Part shown: positions 1-8,364 of the stretch, piece after piece
How positions within the stretch are numbered: position 1 is the first letter of the stretch
How the letters are laid out: every line of letters begins with the position of its first letter
From: Bacteroidota bacterium
GTDB lineage: Bacteria > Bacteroidota > Bacteroidia > NS11-12g > UBA955
DNA length: 36,448 nt
Assembly (NCBI GenBank): GCA_947451105.1
Contig: CANFXY010000008.1
Coordinates: forward strand, 1 to 36,448
Direction of reading: 5' to 3'
Notes under the pieces: model-generated
What the model was told of the DNA's origin: nothing
Seen by the model: the letters and a program-made list of their open reading frames with translations, nothing else
Databases searched by the model: none
Made by a program: the position numbers and the translations under genes

Positions 1-437
1 TCGACAGAAAACACCAAGTTTAACAACAATATTTGACCCACCACTTTGGCCAAACTTTGTTTGGTTTTCTTTTCAGATTCTAAATGTTCGTCAACATTAA
101 ATTTATGGTGTATTTCTGTGGTCGATTTGTAGATCAAAAACAAACCACCCGCAATTAAAATCAAGTCTTTTATACTAACATCTTTGCCTTCAAAATCAAA
201 TGGCAAGGTGAATAAGGTCGATTGGGCTTCGATAATCAGTTGAATCAGCACCAACAACAAAAGGCGTAAAAGCATGGCCAATAGCAAACCAATATTTCTG
301 GCTTTCTTTTGTTCGTGTTTCTCTACACGACCGGCCACAATACTAACAAATATAATATTGTCAATGCCAAGTACAACCTCCATGAAGGTTAGTGTGATTA
401 GGCTCATTAAGCCTGCGGAACTCAATATTTCTTCCAT
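1..437 (-). CDS. TerC family integral membrane protein (N-terminal part, runs off window)
   Basis: The ORF is open to the window edge, so it is not in the ORF track. It translates as [26 protein letters not shown]…, with the TerC hallmark ETVLGIDN-like segment '[16 protein letters not shown]' in the first helix, then a basic loop, '[16 protein letters not shown]', and the conserved '[14 protein letters not shown]' helix. TerC proteins are polytopic inner-membrane proteins linked to tellurite resistance and, in some members, to metal (Mn) export. Which applies here cannot be read from the sequence. The gene lies 21 bp downstream of trmN6 on the same strand and is probably the last or a later gene of a queA-trmN6-terC transcript. 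Only about 145 codons are visible; the C-terminal half is outside the window. Confidence 0.9.
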   Translation of the reverse strand, partial: MEEILSSAGLMSLITLTFMEVVLGIDNIIFVSIVAGRVEKHEQKKARNIGLLLAMLLRLLLLVLIQLIIEAQSTLFTLPFDFEGKDVSIKDLILIAGGLFLIYKSTTEIHHKFNVDEHLESEKKTKQSLAKVVGQILLLNLVFSV

Positions 438-458
438 TCGATTTGCAAAAATAAATGT

Positions 459-1202
459 TTAATTAGATTGCGACTTGCTTCTTTTATACATTTCTGTGTT
501 TTCAAGATAAAACCCACGCATTAATAGACGAAAGTCTTCTGTTTTTTCGCCATCTTCTCCCATTAACAATAGCTTTTCTTCTGACAATGCACTTTTTTCT
601 GTTTTGCTATAACAAAATATACTGCGGTAATGTTTTCCTGGTTTGTTGTAAATTTTAATTGCTTTTAACGCATGTAAATTGTTTTCTGCGGCCAATGCAT
701 TAAATTCTTCTGCTTCTTGGGGTGGATAAATGAGCCAAAATTTTCCAGCTGGGTTTAATATGTCGTGAATGCGTTTGATCAAGGTCAATGTGTCGAGCGA
801 TTTGTTGTGTATGGCTCGGTTTTTTTCACTGTCCGTTTTTTCTAAATGGTTCTTAAAATAGGGTGGGTTGCAAACAATCAAATCATAGGTCTGGCCATAG
901 TTGAACAACAAAGCGTCAGCATGAATGCTTGTTATCCGTTCCGCAAATTTGCTGTTTTCAATGTTTTCTTTGGCTTGCTCATACACCACCTGTTCAATTT
1001 CAATAGCCGTCACAGAAGCTTCTGGGTAGCGTTGGGCAAGAAACAAAGCGATTACACCCGTTCCCGTGCCAATGTCTAGACAGTGCTTAGGCGTTTCGGT
1101 TTCTGCAATGGCACCCAAAAGGCAGGCATCGCTGTTCACTTTTAATCCTTTGTCTTGACTGAAAATGCTGAATTCTTGGAAATGAAAAAAACTATTTCCC
1201 AC
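459..1202 (-). CDS. trmN6: tRNA1(Val) (adenine-37-N6)-methyltransferase, TrmN6/YfiC family
   Basis: A 247-residue class I SAM methyltransferase. It has the SAM-binding motif 'DIGTGTGVIALFLAQRYP' (about residues 42-59) and the amino-methyltransferase motif 'NPPYF' (about 111-115), the signature of the YfiC/TrmN6 group that methylates N6 of A37 in tRNA1(Val). Length fits the family (about 240-250 aa). The start is ATG. The stop of queA lies only 7 bp upstream, so the two tRNA-modification genes are very likely co-transcribed. YfiC-like enzymes are hard to separate from related N6-adenine or glutamine methyltransferases by motif alone, but NPPYF together with the length favours TrmN6. Confidence 0.88.
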   Translation of the reverse strand: MGNSFFHFQEFSIFSQDKGLKVNSDACLLGAIAETETPKHCLDIGTGTGVIALFLAQRYPEASVTAIEIEQVVYEQAKENIENSKFAERITSIHADALLFNYGQTYDLIVCNPPYFKNHLEKTDSEKNRAIHNKSLDTLTLIKRIHDILNPAGKFWLIYPPQEAEEFNALAAENNLHALKAIKIYNKPGKHYRSIFCYSKTEKSALSEEKLLLMGEDGEKTEDFRLLMRGFYLENTEMYKRSKSQSN

Positions 1203-1209
1203 CGTTAGA

Positions 1210-2256
1210 TTACAAAATCAACATGGCGTCGCCGTAACATTGGAAACTATATTTTTTCTTTATAGCTTCTTTGTAGGCGTCCATCACGAAATCGTATCCA
1301 CCAAACGCAGTAGCCAGCATCAATAAAGTGCTTTCTGGTGCGTGAAAATTGGTGATAAAGGCATTGGCAATAGAGAAGTCATACATTGGAGAAATGAATT
1401 TGTCGGTCCATCCAGTGCTTGCATTCAATGTGCCTGTAGATGATACAGATGATTCAATGGCACGCATTGAGCCTGAGCCAACGGCAACGATTCTCTTCTT
1501 TTGCAGTTGAGTGGCGTTAACCAAGGCAGCCATTTGCTCGCTGATTGAATAACTCTCTGAATCCATTTTATGTTTGCTTAGGTCCTCAACTTCCACATTT
1601 CTGAAAGTGCCTAAACCTTGGTGCAATGTTAATTCAGTGAATTTAACCCCTTTAATGTCCATACGCATCATCAACTCTCTGCTGAAATGCAAGCCCGCTG
1701 TTGGAGGTGCTACAGCGCCTTCTACAGTAGCAAATATGGTTTGGTAACGCTCTTCGTCTTCTTTTTTAACTGCGCGTTCAATGTATTTTGGAATTGGTGT
1801 TTCACCAAGCTTTCTAACAATGTTGTTGAACTCTTCTTTAGTGCCATCGAACAAGAAACGAATGGTTCTACCTCTGCTGGTGGTGTTGTCTACTACTTCA
1901 GCCACTAGGTCGTCGTCGCCGAAATACAATTTATTGCCTACACGGATTTTACGCGCTGGATCTACCAATACATCCCATAACTTGTGCTCTTCGTTTAATT
2001 CTCTCAATAAGAAAACTTCAATTTTTGCACCGGTCTTTTCTTTGTTTCCATACATTCTTGCAGGGAAAACACGGGTGTTGTTCATGATGAATAAATCGTC
2101 TTCATCAAAAATGTCTAAGATGTCCTTGAATTTTTTATGTTCAATTTTTTGTGTTGCTCTGTTCAATACCATTAGTTTGCTCTCATCGCGGTTTTTGTGC
2201 GGGTCTTGTGCAATCAAGTTTGCTGGTAAATCAAAGCTGAATTTAGATAATTTCAT
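1210..2256 (-). CDS. queA: S-adenosylmethionine:tRNA ribosyltransferase-isomerase (QueA)
   Basis: QueA transfers and isomerises the ribosyl moiety of SAM onto 7-aminomethyl-7-deazaguanine in tRNA, giving epoxyqueuosine, the penultimate step of queuosine synthesis. At 348 aa it has normal full length. Diagnostic segments are the N-terminal '[18 protein letters not shown]', '[24 protein letters not shown]', '[11 protein letters not shown]', '[14 protein letters not shown]' and the C-terminal '[33 protein letters not shown]'. It is the first gene of the minus-strand queA-trmN6-terC cluster, with a canonical promoter just upstream. Both it and the next gene modify tRNA. Confidence 0.97.
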   Translation of the reverse strand: MKLSKFSFDLPANLIAQDPHKNRDESKLMVLNRATQKIEHKKFKDILDIFDEDDLFIMNNTRVFPARMYGNKEKTGAKIEVFLLRELNEEHKLWDVLVDPARKIRVGNKLYFGDDDLVAEVVDNTTSRGRTIRFLFDGTKEEFNNIVRKLGETPIPKYIERAVKKEDEERYQTIFATVEGAVAPPTAGLHFSRELMMRMDIKGVKFTELTLHQGLGTFRNVEVEDLSKHKMDSESYSISEQMAALVNATQLQKKRIVAVGSGSMRAIESSVSSTGTLNASTGWTDKFISPMYDFSIANAFITNFHAPESTLLMLATAFGGYDFVMDAYKEAIKKKYSFQCYGDAMLIL

Positions 2257-2284
2257 TGGACTATAATTAGGGTAAAAAAGGGTG

Positions 2285-2315
2285 CAAAAGTAATATATTT
2301 TATGCTAAAAGGCAA
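2285..2315 (-). promoter_or_regulatory. Bacteroidota-type promoter of queA
   Basis: Read on the minus strand: TTG, 20 bp, TACTTTTG. This is a full match to the Bacteroidota -33/-7 pattern (TTG…TAnnTTTG). The -7 box lies 28 nt before the queA ATG, leaving a leader of about 24 nt. Confidence 0.7.
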
Positions 2316-2352
2316 GTTTAATATTTAATTAATACGATTAAACTGCGAAATG

Positions 2353-2958
2353 TTAATCGTCTTCTCCTTCTGAACCCGCTCCAGTTGCCCTGTTAGCATC
2401 GTAGTTTCCGTCCTTCAAACCTTCGCAAATTCCTTCCACCTTTTTTTGTGCCCGATCAAAAGCCAAGTCTGTATCCTTTATCGGCTTTAGTAATTTATCC
2501 GCAAGGGCATAAAGCTTGGTTACGTCTTCTTTTTCTTTTCTGAAATAGGTTAAAAAGGTTTCTTTCTCATAGTCTTTGCTGTGCGCCGACTCTTTCAGTG
2601 TTTTCAACTGAATCAAGAGTTCTTCAATCTCCATCACGATTGGCTTGAAACTGTCTATTGCTTTGCCATACAATTTGCCATAGCTCTTGTACTCGTCCAT
2701 GAGCTGTGCTGTTTCCAAATCAACCACCATGTTTTTTTCTCTGTATCGAGAGTCGCAAAACCCATAGTTGTGTTTGATGATGTCTTTGCGCTCTTGGATT
2801 TCTTCTAAAGGCATGTAATCCAACCAAGTGCGAATAGTTTGCACACGCATTTGTAGCGTATCGATCAATTCCAACTCAGCTTTCACTTCATAATCTGCCT
2901 TATAACCTTCCTTACAAGACATTAACAATAACACACAGGGAATAAAATATTTAAACAT
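2353..2958 (-). CDS. Hypothetical lipoprotein
   Basis: A 201-residue protein that begins MFKYFIPCVLLLMSCKEG, a short lipoprotein signal with a lipobox-like LLMSC; the Cys at residue 15 is the likely lipidated residue. The rest is strongly helical, Lys/Glu-rich and without membrane segments. The tail is acidic and ends in GSEGEDD. I do not recognise the family. A -7-like box TAATTTTG (2963-2970) sits only 4 nt before the ATG. The gene is divergent from chrA and follows no operon. It is a cell-envelope protein of unknown role, probably anchored in the inner or outer membrane. Confidence 0.75.
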   Translation of the reverse strand: MFKYFIPCVLLLMSCKEGYKADYEVKAELELIDTLQMRVQTIRTWLDYMPLEEIQERKDIIKHNYGFCDSRYREKNMVVDLETAQLMDEYKSYGKLYGKAIDSFKPIVMEIEELLIQLKTLKESAHSKDYEKETFLTYFRKEKEDVTKLYALADKLLKPIKDTDLAFDRAQKKVEGICEGLKDGNYDANRATGAGSEGEDD

Positions 2959-3007
2959 ACTGCAAAATTATATTATTTTTATATAGTTTTGAACTCAAGT
3001 TTAAGAT

Positions 3008-4294
3008 TTGTTAACACGTACCGATTATAAACGCGTAAGAGAAATCGTTTTCCTAAAAGACGTTGGACTTCTTGCTGTGTCTGCTTTTGGTGGGCCCGAA
3101 ATGCATATTAGCCTTTTTCTTAAGCATTTGGTTCATGAGAAAAAGTATATCAGTGAAACAGACTTACTCGAATTAAACAGCCTCTGTCAAATTCTTCCCG
3201 GCCCCTCTTCTACACAAACACTGACCTCTATTGCCTACAAGATAGGAGGACCTCGCTTGGCGTTTTTAGCGCTCATGATTTGGATTTTGCCAGCCACCTT
3301 GCTTATGTCGTTTTTTGTGCTTTCAACCAGCTTCGTAAAGCCTGAAGTGTTTACCTTTATCGGACCAATGGCACTCGGATTCATCGTGGTAGCGGCATTT
3401 CAAATGTTTAAACTCATAAAAAAAGACAGTCTGAATATTGGTCTCGCCATCCTTGCAGCGCTTTTGTCTTTTCTTTTTCATTCACCCGCAGCCTTTCCCG
3501 TATTGCTCTTGGCGGGTGCTTTGGTGACGGTTAACTTTGGTAAGAAAGATTTTATTCCCAACAACAAGCCCCTCATCAATATCCGTTGGGCAAATTTGTC
3601 GCTTATGTTTATGATCCTCATCACTGTTGCTGTGGTTGGATTGTACACCAAAACACAATTTCCTCGGTTTTCTCAACCCATACGTTTGTTTGAAAATACC
3701 TACAGAATGGGCACCATGGTCTTCGGTGGTGGCAATGTTTTGTATTCAATGATACTCAAAGAATTTGTTGAGTTTAAGCCCAAACAATACCTCAGTTTAA
3801 GCGAGTTTAATACCGGTTTGGGGCTGCTTCAAGCGGTTCCAGGGCCAACATTTTCATTGGCTACATTTGCCAATGGAATGGCCATGAAAAACCTTGGATA
3901 TGGCTTCAATGGTCAACTTATTGGCTGTGGTATTGGAACCCTAGCAATCTTTTTGCCAGGTACTTTGTTGATATTTTTTGTGTACCCAATTTGGAGCCAA
4001 GTAAAAGAATATCCAATCATTTACCGTTCTTTAGATGGAATAATTTCGGTGTCCATTGGCTTTATTTGGTCAGCAGCCATCTTTATGTTGTTGCCTTATC
4101 TACAATCTATTCTCTCTGAAATCTCTTTGTTTTTAGAGTGTCAGAAAAAGGGAATGGGCATGCACGATTTAACTGATCAATATCTTTCGCTAATCGTTTT
4201 TATCATAACTTTGGTATATTTGCAATACAAGAAACTACCAACTGTTCTTTTGGTTTTTGTAACTTTGTTGGCCGGCTATTTGTTATACAATTAA
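3008..4294 (+). CDS. chrA: Chromate transporter (CHR family, two-domain ChrA)
   Basis: A 428-residue polytopic membrane protein of the long CHR family, which mediates proton-coupled chromate efflux in characterised members. The first CHR half has 'GLLAVSAFGGPEMHISLF' and 'LCQILPGPSSTQTLT'. The second half repeats these as 'TMVFGGGNVLYSMILKEFV' and 'LGLLQAVPGPTFSLATFANG', the usual duplicated architecture. The start is taken as TTG at 3008: an in-frame stop lies immediately upstream (3002-3004), and the first ATG would fall inside the conserved FGGPEMH motif and delete part of it. A TAGTTTTG -7 box is at 2984-2991. The 4301 gene follows after 6 bp. Substrate specificity is inferred from the family only. 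Confidence 0.92.
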   Translation: MLTRTDYKRVREIVFLKDVGLLAVSAFGGPEMHISLFLKHLVHEKKYISETDLLELNSLCQILPGPSSTQTLTSIAYKIGGPRLAFLALMIWILPATLLMSFFVLSTSFVKPEVFTFIGPMALGFIVVAAFQMFKLIKKDSLNIGLAILAALLSFLFHSPAAFPVLLLAGALVTVNFGKKDFIPNNKPLINIRWANLSLMFMILITVAVVGLYTKTQFPRFSQPIRLFENTYRMGTMVFGGGNVLYSMILKEFVEFKPKQYLSLSEFNTGLGLLQAVPGPTFSLATFANGMAMKNLGYGFNGQLIGCGIGTLAIFLPGTLLIFFVYPIWSQVKEYPIIYRSLDGIISVSIGFIWSAAIFMLLPYLQSILSEISLFLECQKKGMGMHDLTDQYLSLIVFIITLVYLQYKKLPTVLLVFVTLLAGYLLYN

Positions 4295-4300
4295 ATAGAT

Positions 4301-4948
4301 ATGAATAAAAAAATTGGTCTTTATCTGCTTTTGCTTTTGCCTTTCATTACGGAGGCACAAACGCAATTACAAAGGGACAGCGGATTGATACAGTTTTCAG
4401 GTATTTTATTGTCTTCAGACAGTATCTATCCAATTCCATTTGCAAACATTTTTGTTCAAAGAAAGCCTTATGGGACTTATTCTAATTTAGAAGGCTATTT
4501 TTCTTTTGTCGCTCGAAAGGGAGATACCGTGGTTTTCTCTCACGTAGAATTTAAACGTTCTGTTTTTGTCATTCCGGATACTTTGCACGATTACAAATAC
4601 AGTATTGTCAAACTATTGACACAAGACACCGTTTATTTCCCTGGTGTTGTTATTATGCCGATGCCCAACCGCGCAACCTTCGATCATTTGTTTGTGACCA
4701 AAGAGATCCCTAACGATGATGTTCAAAGGGCTAAAAACAATATGGAACGTGAAGAGCTAAAAGAACAAGCGTTCTCCTTAGAAGGCTCTGACGCCTCTGA
4801 AGCGTATAAACAGATTACAAGGATGTATGCCCAAAAATCTTACTATGCGGGTGGACAAATTCCGCCAATGAATATTCTTAATCCATTTGCATGGGCACAG
4901 TTTTTTGATGCTTGGAAACGGGGCGATTTTAAAAAGAAAAGCCGTTAA
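4301..4948 (+). CDS. Secreted protein with carboxypeptidase-regulatory-like domain
   Basis: A 215-residue protein with a Sec signal peptide (MNKKIGLYLLLLLPFITEAQ, probable cleavage after TEA). It is followed by a CarboxypepD_reg-like beta-sandwich: 'IQFSGILLSSDSIYPIPFANIFVQRKPYGTYSNLEGYFSFVARKGDTVVFSHVEFKRSVFVI' (about residues 29-92). This domain is common in Bacteroidota envelope proteins and at the N-terminus of TonB-dependent receptors, but here no barrel follows. The C-terminal half is charged and unrecognised. It lies 6 bp after chrA and is probably co-transcribed. Its stop overlaps the convergent TSUP gene by 4 bp. The role is unknown; a periplasmic or outer-membrane structural part is likely. 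Confidence 0.85.
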   Translation: MNKKIGLYLLLLLPFITEAQTQLQRDSGLIQFSGILLSSDSIYPIPFANIFVQRKPYGTYSNLEGYFSFVARKGDTVVFSHVEFKRSVFVIPDTLHDYKYSIVKLLTQDTVYFPGVVIMPMPNRATFDHLFVTKEIPNDDVQRAKNNMEREELKEQAFSLEGSDASEAYKQITRMYAQKSYYAGGQIPPMNILNPFAWAQFFDAWKRGDFKKKSR

Positions 4949-5646
4949 TTAAACAGTTGCATGATTGGTCTGATAATGCTTATCAATCCAATAATTAAAA
5001 TCAAAATCAGGGAACTCATTTTAAACTTATCTTGAGGCAATTTATTCAATATCTTCTTGCCTAAATACGTGCCAATAAAGCCAATTAGGAGCAAAACAGG
5101 CACATAAACAATGTTGGTTTTGTTGAGATAACCATTGTATACATAAACCACTGTGCGGCTTAAATCGATGCTTAAGTCAATAGCTGCGGAGGTTGCTACA
5201 TAAACATTCTTTTCTAAATTGAAGGCAGACATGGTAATGCCACGAACTGCCCCGCCTGTGCCAATTAATCCCGAGGCAAATCCAGAAATAGCCCCGCCAA
5301 AATACATTTGTGACTTACCCGTGCTGATCTGCGCATTGTTGTTAATCAAAAAGTAAATGCTTAATCCGATTAAGAAAAAGCCTAAAAGCATTTCTAAGAT
5401 TGAAGAGGCCATTCTTTCACTCAACAATCCACCCAATACCACAAAGATGATAGAGGGGATGCCGATGTTAATTAGAAGCTTTTTATCTATGCCATCCCTG
5501 AACAATACAATTTTACTGACATTGCTCGATAGGTGGAAGAGGGCCGTAATGCCTAATACGGAATGAAAATCTAAATAAAAGTTCGCAATTGGAACAAAGA
5601 ATACCGATGAGCCAAATCCTCCTACTGTGCCAATAATTTCGGCCAA
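4945..5646 (-). CDS. TSUP (TauE/SafE) family permease
   Basis: A multi-span membrane protein of the TauE/SafE family, whose members move sulfite, sulfoacetate or related organic anions. The family glycine motif appears twice, as 'GTVGGFGSSVFFVP' near the N-terminus and 'GGAISGFASGLIGTGGAVRGI' in the second half, as expected for the internal repeat. The listed start is a TTG (5644-5646) and gives 233 aa. The open frame continues upstream through hydrophobic residues (…RQFSFIALALLAEIIGTVGGFG) with no ATG, GTG or other TTG before the in-frame stop. The first helix may therefore begin at a rarer codon, for example ATT at 5677-5679, 8 bp after the dnaN stop. The substrate is unknown. The gene follows dnaN on the same strand. 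Confidence 0.85.
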   Translation of the reverse strand: MAEIIGTVGGFGSSVFFVPIANFYLDFHSVLGITALFHLSSNVSKIVLFRDGIDKKLLINIGIPSIIFVVLGGLLSERMASSILEMLLGFFLIGLSIYFLINNNAQISTGKSQMYFGGAISGFASGLIGTGGAVRGITMSAFNLEKNVYVATSAAIDLSIDLSRTVVYVYNGYLNKTNIVYVPVLLLIGFIGTYLGKKILNKLPQDKFKMSSLILILIIGLISIIRPIMQLFN

Positions 5647-5687
5647 TAGAGCTAAGGCTATAAAGGAAAACTGACGAATCGTAAGGC

Positions 5688-6809
5688 TTAGTAATTGTTA
5701 AGCATCATTGGCATCACCAACATCACCACTTCTTCGTCTGCTTCATTTTCTGCAGGAACCAAAAGACCAGCGCGGTTAGGTGTAGACAATTTCAATTTAA
5801 CTGAATCGTGGTCTACGTTAGACAGCAACTCCAATAAGAAACGAGAGTTGAATCCGATTTCGATGTCTTCGCCATCGTATTCGCAAGCGCGTTTTTCGTT
5901 TGCTTCGTTTGCCAATTCAATATCCTCTGCACTTGCAGCCAATTCATTGCCTGTAATTTTGATTCTGATTTGGTGGGTGGTTTTGTTAGAGAAATTAGCT
6001 ACACGTTTAACGGTTTCTAAAAAGTCTATGCGGTTAATGCCAACAATGTTGTTGTTGTCTTGTGGAATTACTGCTTTGTAATCAGGATATTTCTCGTCGA
6101 TTAAACGGCAAGACAATTTTAAATTGTTGCTGGTGAAGAATACATTTGATTTGTTGAAATCAATTTGTATTGGTGTTACATCATTGCTCAATGATGATTT
6201 TAATAAGTTAAGCGCTTTTTTAGGTAGGATGAAGGTGTGCTCCATACCAGGCTTAATGTCGTGACGGGTTAATTTAACCAAACGGTTGGCATCTGTCGCA
6301 ACAAAGTTTAAGCTGTCGTTGTACAATTCAACATAAACACCGGTAAGGTTTAACCTCAAATCGTCATTGCCTGTAGCAAATAAAGTTTTGCTGATGCATC
6401 TTAATAAGACGTTTGAAGGCATTGAGAAAGCACTCTCTGATTCAATTTCAGGAACCTTAGGGAAGTCAGCGCCGCTTTGACCAGCCAATTTGTAGCGGCC
6501 ATTCGCAGTTCCTAATTCTATGCCATAGGTTTCATCGTTTACAGTGAAAGTGATCGGTTGGTCGTTTAACATTTTAACGGTGTCAATCAACAACCTTGAT
6601 GGGATAGCCACCAAAATATCTTCTTTAGATTCAACCTGCAATGAAGTCGACATTGAAGTCTCTAAATCGGTGGTTGAAATGGTAAGCGTACCACTTTTAA
6701 TGTCAAACAAGAAGTTATCAAGGATTGGTAATACAGGCTTCGATACGATTGCCCCACTTACTTTACTTAAATGCTCTAATAATTCTGGTGCCGCTACTAT
6801 AAATTTCAT
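5688..6809 (-). CDS. dnaN: DNA polymerase III beta subunit (sliding clamp)
   Basis: The ring-shaped processivity clamp of the replicative polymerase. The family N-terminus is MKFIVAAPELLEHLSKVSGAIV, so I start at the ATG at 6809 rather than the ORF-track start at 6860, which adds 17 unconserved residues. This gives 373 aa, typical of Bacteroidota DnaN. Other recognisable parts are 'DNFLFDI…LTISTTDLE', 'DDLRLNLTGVYVEL…FVATDANRLVKL', 'CRLIDEKYPDYKAVIP' and the C-terminal 'ENEADEEVVMLVMPMMLNNY', the conserved clamp terminus. A TACTTTCG box (6838-6845) is a plausible -7 element. No dnaA, recF or gyrB is adjacent, so this is not the classical oriC-type cluster. Confidence 0.97.
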   Translation of the reverse strand: MKFIVAAPELLEHLSKVSGAIVSKPVLPILDNFLFDIKSGTLTISTTDLETSMSTSLQVESKEDILVAIPSRLLIDTVKMLNDQPITFTVNDETYGIELGTANGRYKLAGQSGADFPKVPEIESESAFSMPSNVLLRCISKTLFATGNDDLRLNLTGVYVELYNDSLNFVATDANRLVKLTRHDIKPGMEHTFILPKKALNLLKSSLSNDVTPIQIDFNKSNVFFTSNNLKLSCRLIDEKYPDYKAVIPQDNNNIVGINRIDFLETVKRVANFSNKTTHQIRIKITGNELAASAEDIELANEANEKRACEYDGEDIEIGFNSRFLLELLSNVDHDSVKLKLSTPNRAGLLVPAENEADEEVVMLVMPMMLNNY

Positions 6810-6897
6810 ACTAATTTCAGACTTTTTTATCTGATTGCGAAAGTAAATACACCCTCGCAAGGTATATTCACATAATTATCTCTTTTATTCACAAAAT

Positions 6898-8301
6898 CTA
6901 CTGCATATCGAATATTTTGCCCGGGTTTAAGATTAAATTCGGGTCAAAACTGCGCTTGATTCCGCGCATTATTTCAAAATGTGCGTTGCTAAACACAATG
7001 TCCAAATAGGGCTTTTGTACCAATCCGATTCCGTGCTCTCCACTAATGGTTCCTCCGTATTGTTTGCACAATTCAAAAATCTCGCGTATGGCCTTCGGTA
7101 AACCGCCATTCCATGCCTCATCATCCAAATCATTTTTCAATATGTTTACGTGCAAATTGCCGTCGCCTGCATGGCCATAACACACGGTTTCAAAGCCGTA
7201 TTTCTCGCTGATTTTACTTACACCTTCATAAAGGTCGGGCAAATAAGAGCGCGTTACCACCGTGTCTTCTTCTTTGTATACAGAATGTTGTTTTACAACT
7301 TCGCCAATCGATCTTCTGATTTTCCAAAACTTCTCTTTGGTCTCACTGTCATCGGCCATCAAGACTTCCATAACATGATTGGCCTCCAAGGCTGCATATA
7401 TTTTTTCGCATTGTGGCATCAAATCACTTTCGTTAAAGGCATCAACCTCAATCAGTAAATAGGCTTTTTCTTCACCCATCTCAAAAGCAATATTGTTTTT
7501 CTCTACAGAAAGCTTTACGCCTTTGCGGTCCATAAACTCAATGGCCGACGCTTGCACGCCTTCTGCGAAAATTGCTGGCACTGAGGCACAGGCTTCTTTG
7601 GCGTTGGCAAAACTCGCCAACATTAAGCTTCTGTAGGGTGGGTAGGGGATTAACTTCAAGGTCATTTTACACACAATGCCCAACGTGCCCTCACTGCCCA
7701 CCATCAATTGTGTTAGGTGATAGCCTGTAGAATTCTTTAACACATTGGCTCCCGTTTGTATAATTTCTCCATTGGCCAATACCACTTCCAAATTTAACAC
7801 ATAGTCTTTGGTCGTGCCATATTTTACACAACGCGGTCCGCCACTGCTGTGCGCTATATTGCCGCCTAAGGTGCAACTGCCTTTGCTGGCGGGATCTGGG
7901 GGATAAAACAATCCCAAAGCCTGAGCCGCTTCTTGTAAGGCTTCATTGATAACGCCTGGTTCGACTATGGCTTGGTGATTGACTGTGTCGATTTCTAAAA
8001 TGCGGTTCATTTTTTCGAAGCCCAATACCACGCCACCCTCTATGGGCAAACAGCCTCCACTTAATCCCGTTCCTGCACCTCTGCAGGTTAATGCAATTTG
8101 GTTTTCGTTGCAAATCTTAGCGATTTGTGAGACCATCTCTGTGCTGCTGGGCAACAAGACCAATTCTGGCGCAAAGCTGAGGTCTTCTGTATAGTCGCGG
8201 CCATAACGGTCCAACGATTCTAAGTCGGTTTTGTAATTGCCTTCTCCAACTATTTGACAGAGTGCTTCTGCCATGCGTTTATCAATGCGGGTGTAGCCCA
8301 T
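6898..8301 (-). CDS. FAD-linked oxidase, GlcD / D-lactate dehydrogenase-like
   Basis: A 467-residue flavoprotein of the FAD_binding_4 plus FAD-oxidase_C family (glycolate oxidase subunit GlcD, D-lactate or D-2-hydroxyacid dehydrogenases). The FAD-binding PCMH half has 'RDYTEDLSFAPELVLLPSSTEMVSQI', 'GAGTGLSGGCLP', 'NIAHSSGGPRCVKYGTTKDYVL' and 'VGSEGTLGIV'. The C-terminal substrate half has the metal/active-site segments 'YGHAGDGNLHVNIL' and 'SGEHGIGLVQK'. It oxidises a 2-hydroxy acid and passes electrons to an acceptor; the exact substrate cannot be read. No glcE or glcF is adjacent. It stands alone, with a TAATTTCG -7-like box (8306-8313) 4 nt before the ATG. Confidence 0.9.
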   Translation of the reverse strand: MGYTRIDKRMAEALCQIVGEGNYKTDLESLDRYGRDYTEDLSFAPELVLLPSSTEMVSQIAKICNENQIALTCRGAGTGLSGGCLPIEGGVVLGFEKMNRILEIDTVNHQAIVEPGVINEALQEAAQALGLFYPPDPASKGSCTLGGNIAHSSGGPRCVKYGTTKDYVLNLEVVLANGEIIQTGANVLKNSTGYHLTQLMVGSEGTLGIVCKMTLKLIPYPPYRSLMLASFANAKEACASVPAIFAEGVQASAIEFMDRKGVKLSVEKNNIAFEMGEEKAYLLIEVDAFNESDLMPQCEKIYAALEANHVMEVLMADDSETKEKFWKIRRSIGEVVKQHSVYKEEDTVVTRSYLPDLYEGVSKISEKYGFETVCYGHAGDGNLHVNILKNDLDDEAWNGGLPKAIREIFELCKQYGGTISGEHGIGLVQKPYLDIVFSNAHFEIMRGIKRSFDPNLILNPGKIFDMQ

Positions 8302-8364
8302 GCTGCGAAATTAGTGTTTAGATTTTGAAATCGTTTCCTACCCGGCATCGAGTTTACAAACAAG

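Noticed and set aside
1781-2266. 161-aa plus-strand ORF opposite queA
   Set aside because: It lies wholly antisense to a strongly conserved gene, has no recognisable domain and is Ser/Leu-rich as expected for a shadow frame.
5688-6860. oriC next to dnaN
   Set aside because: No dnaA, recF or gyrB neighbours and no cluster of DnaA boxes noticed; dnaN is flanked by a permease and an oxidase gene.
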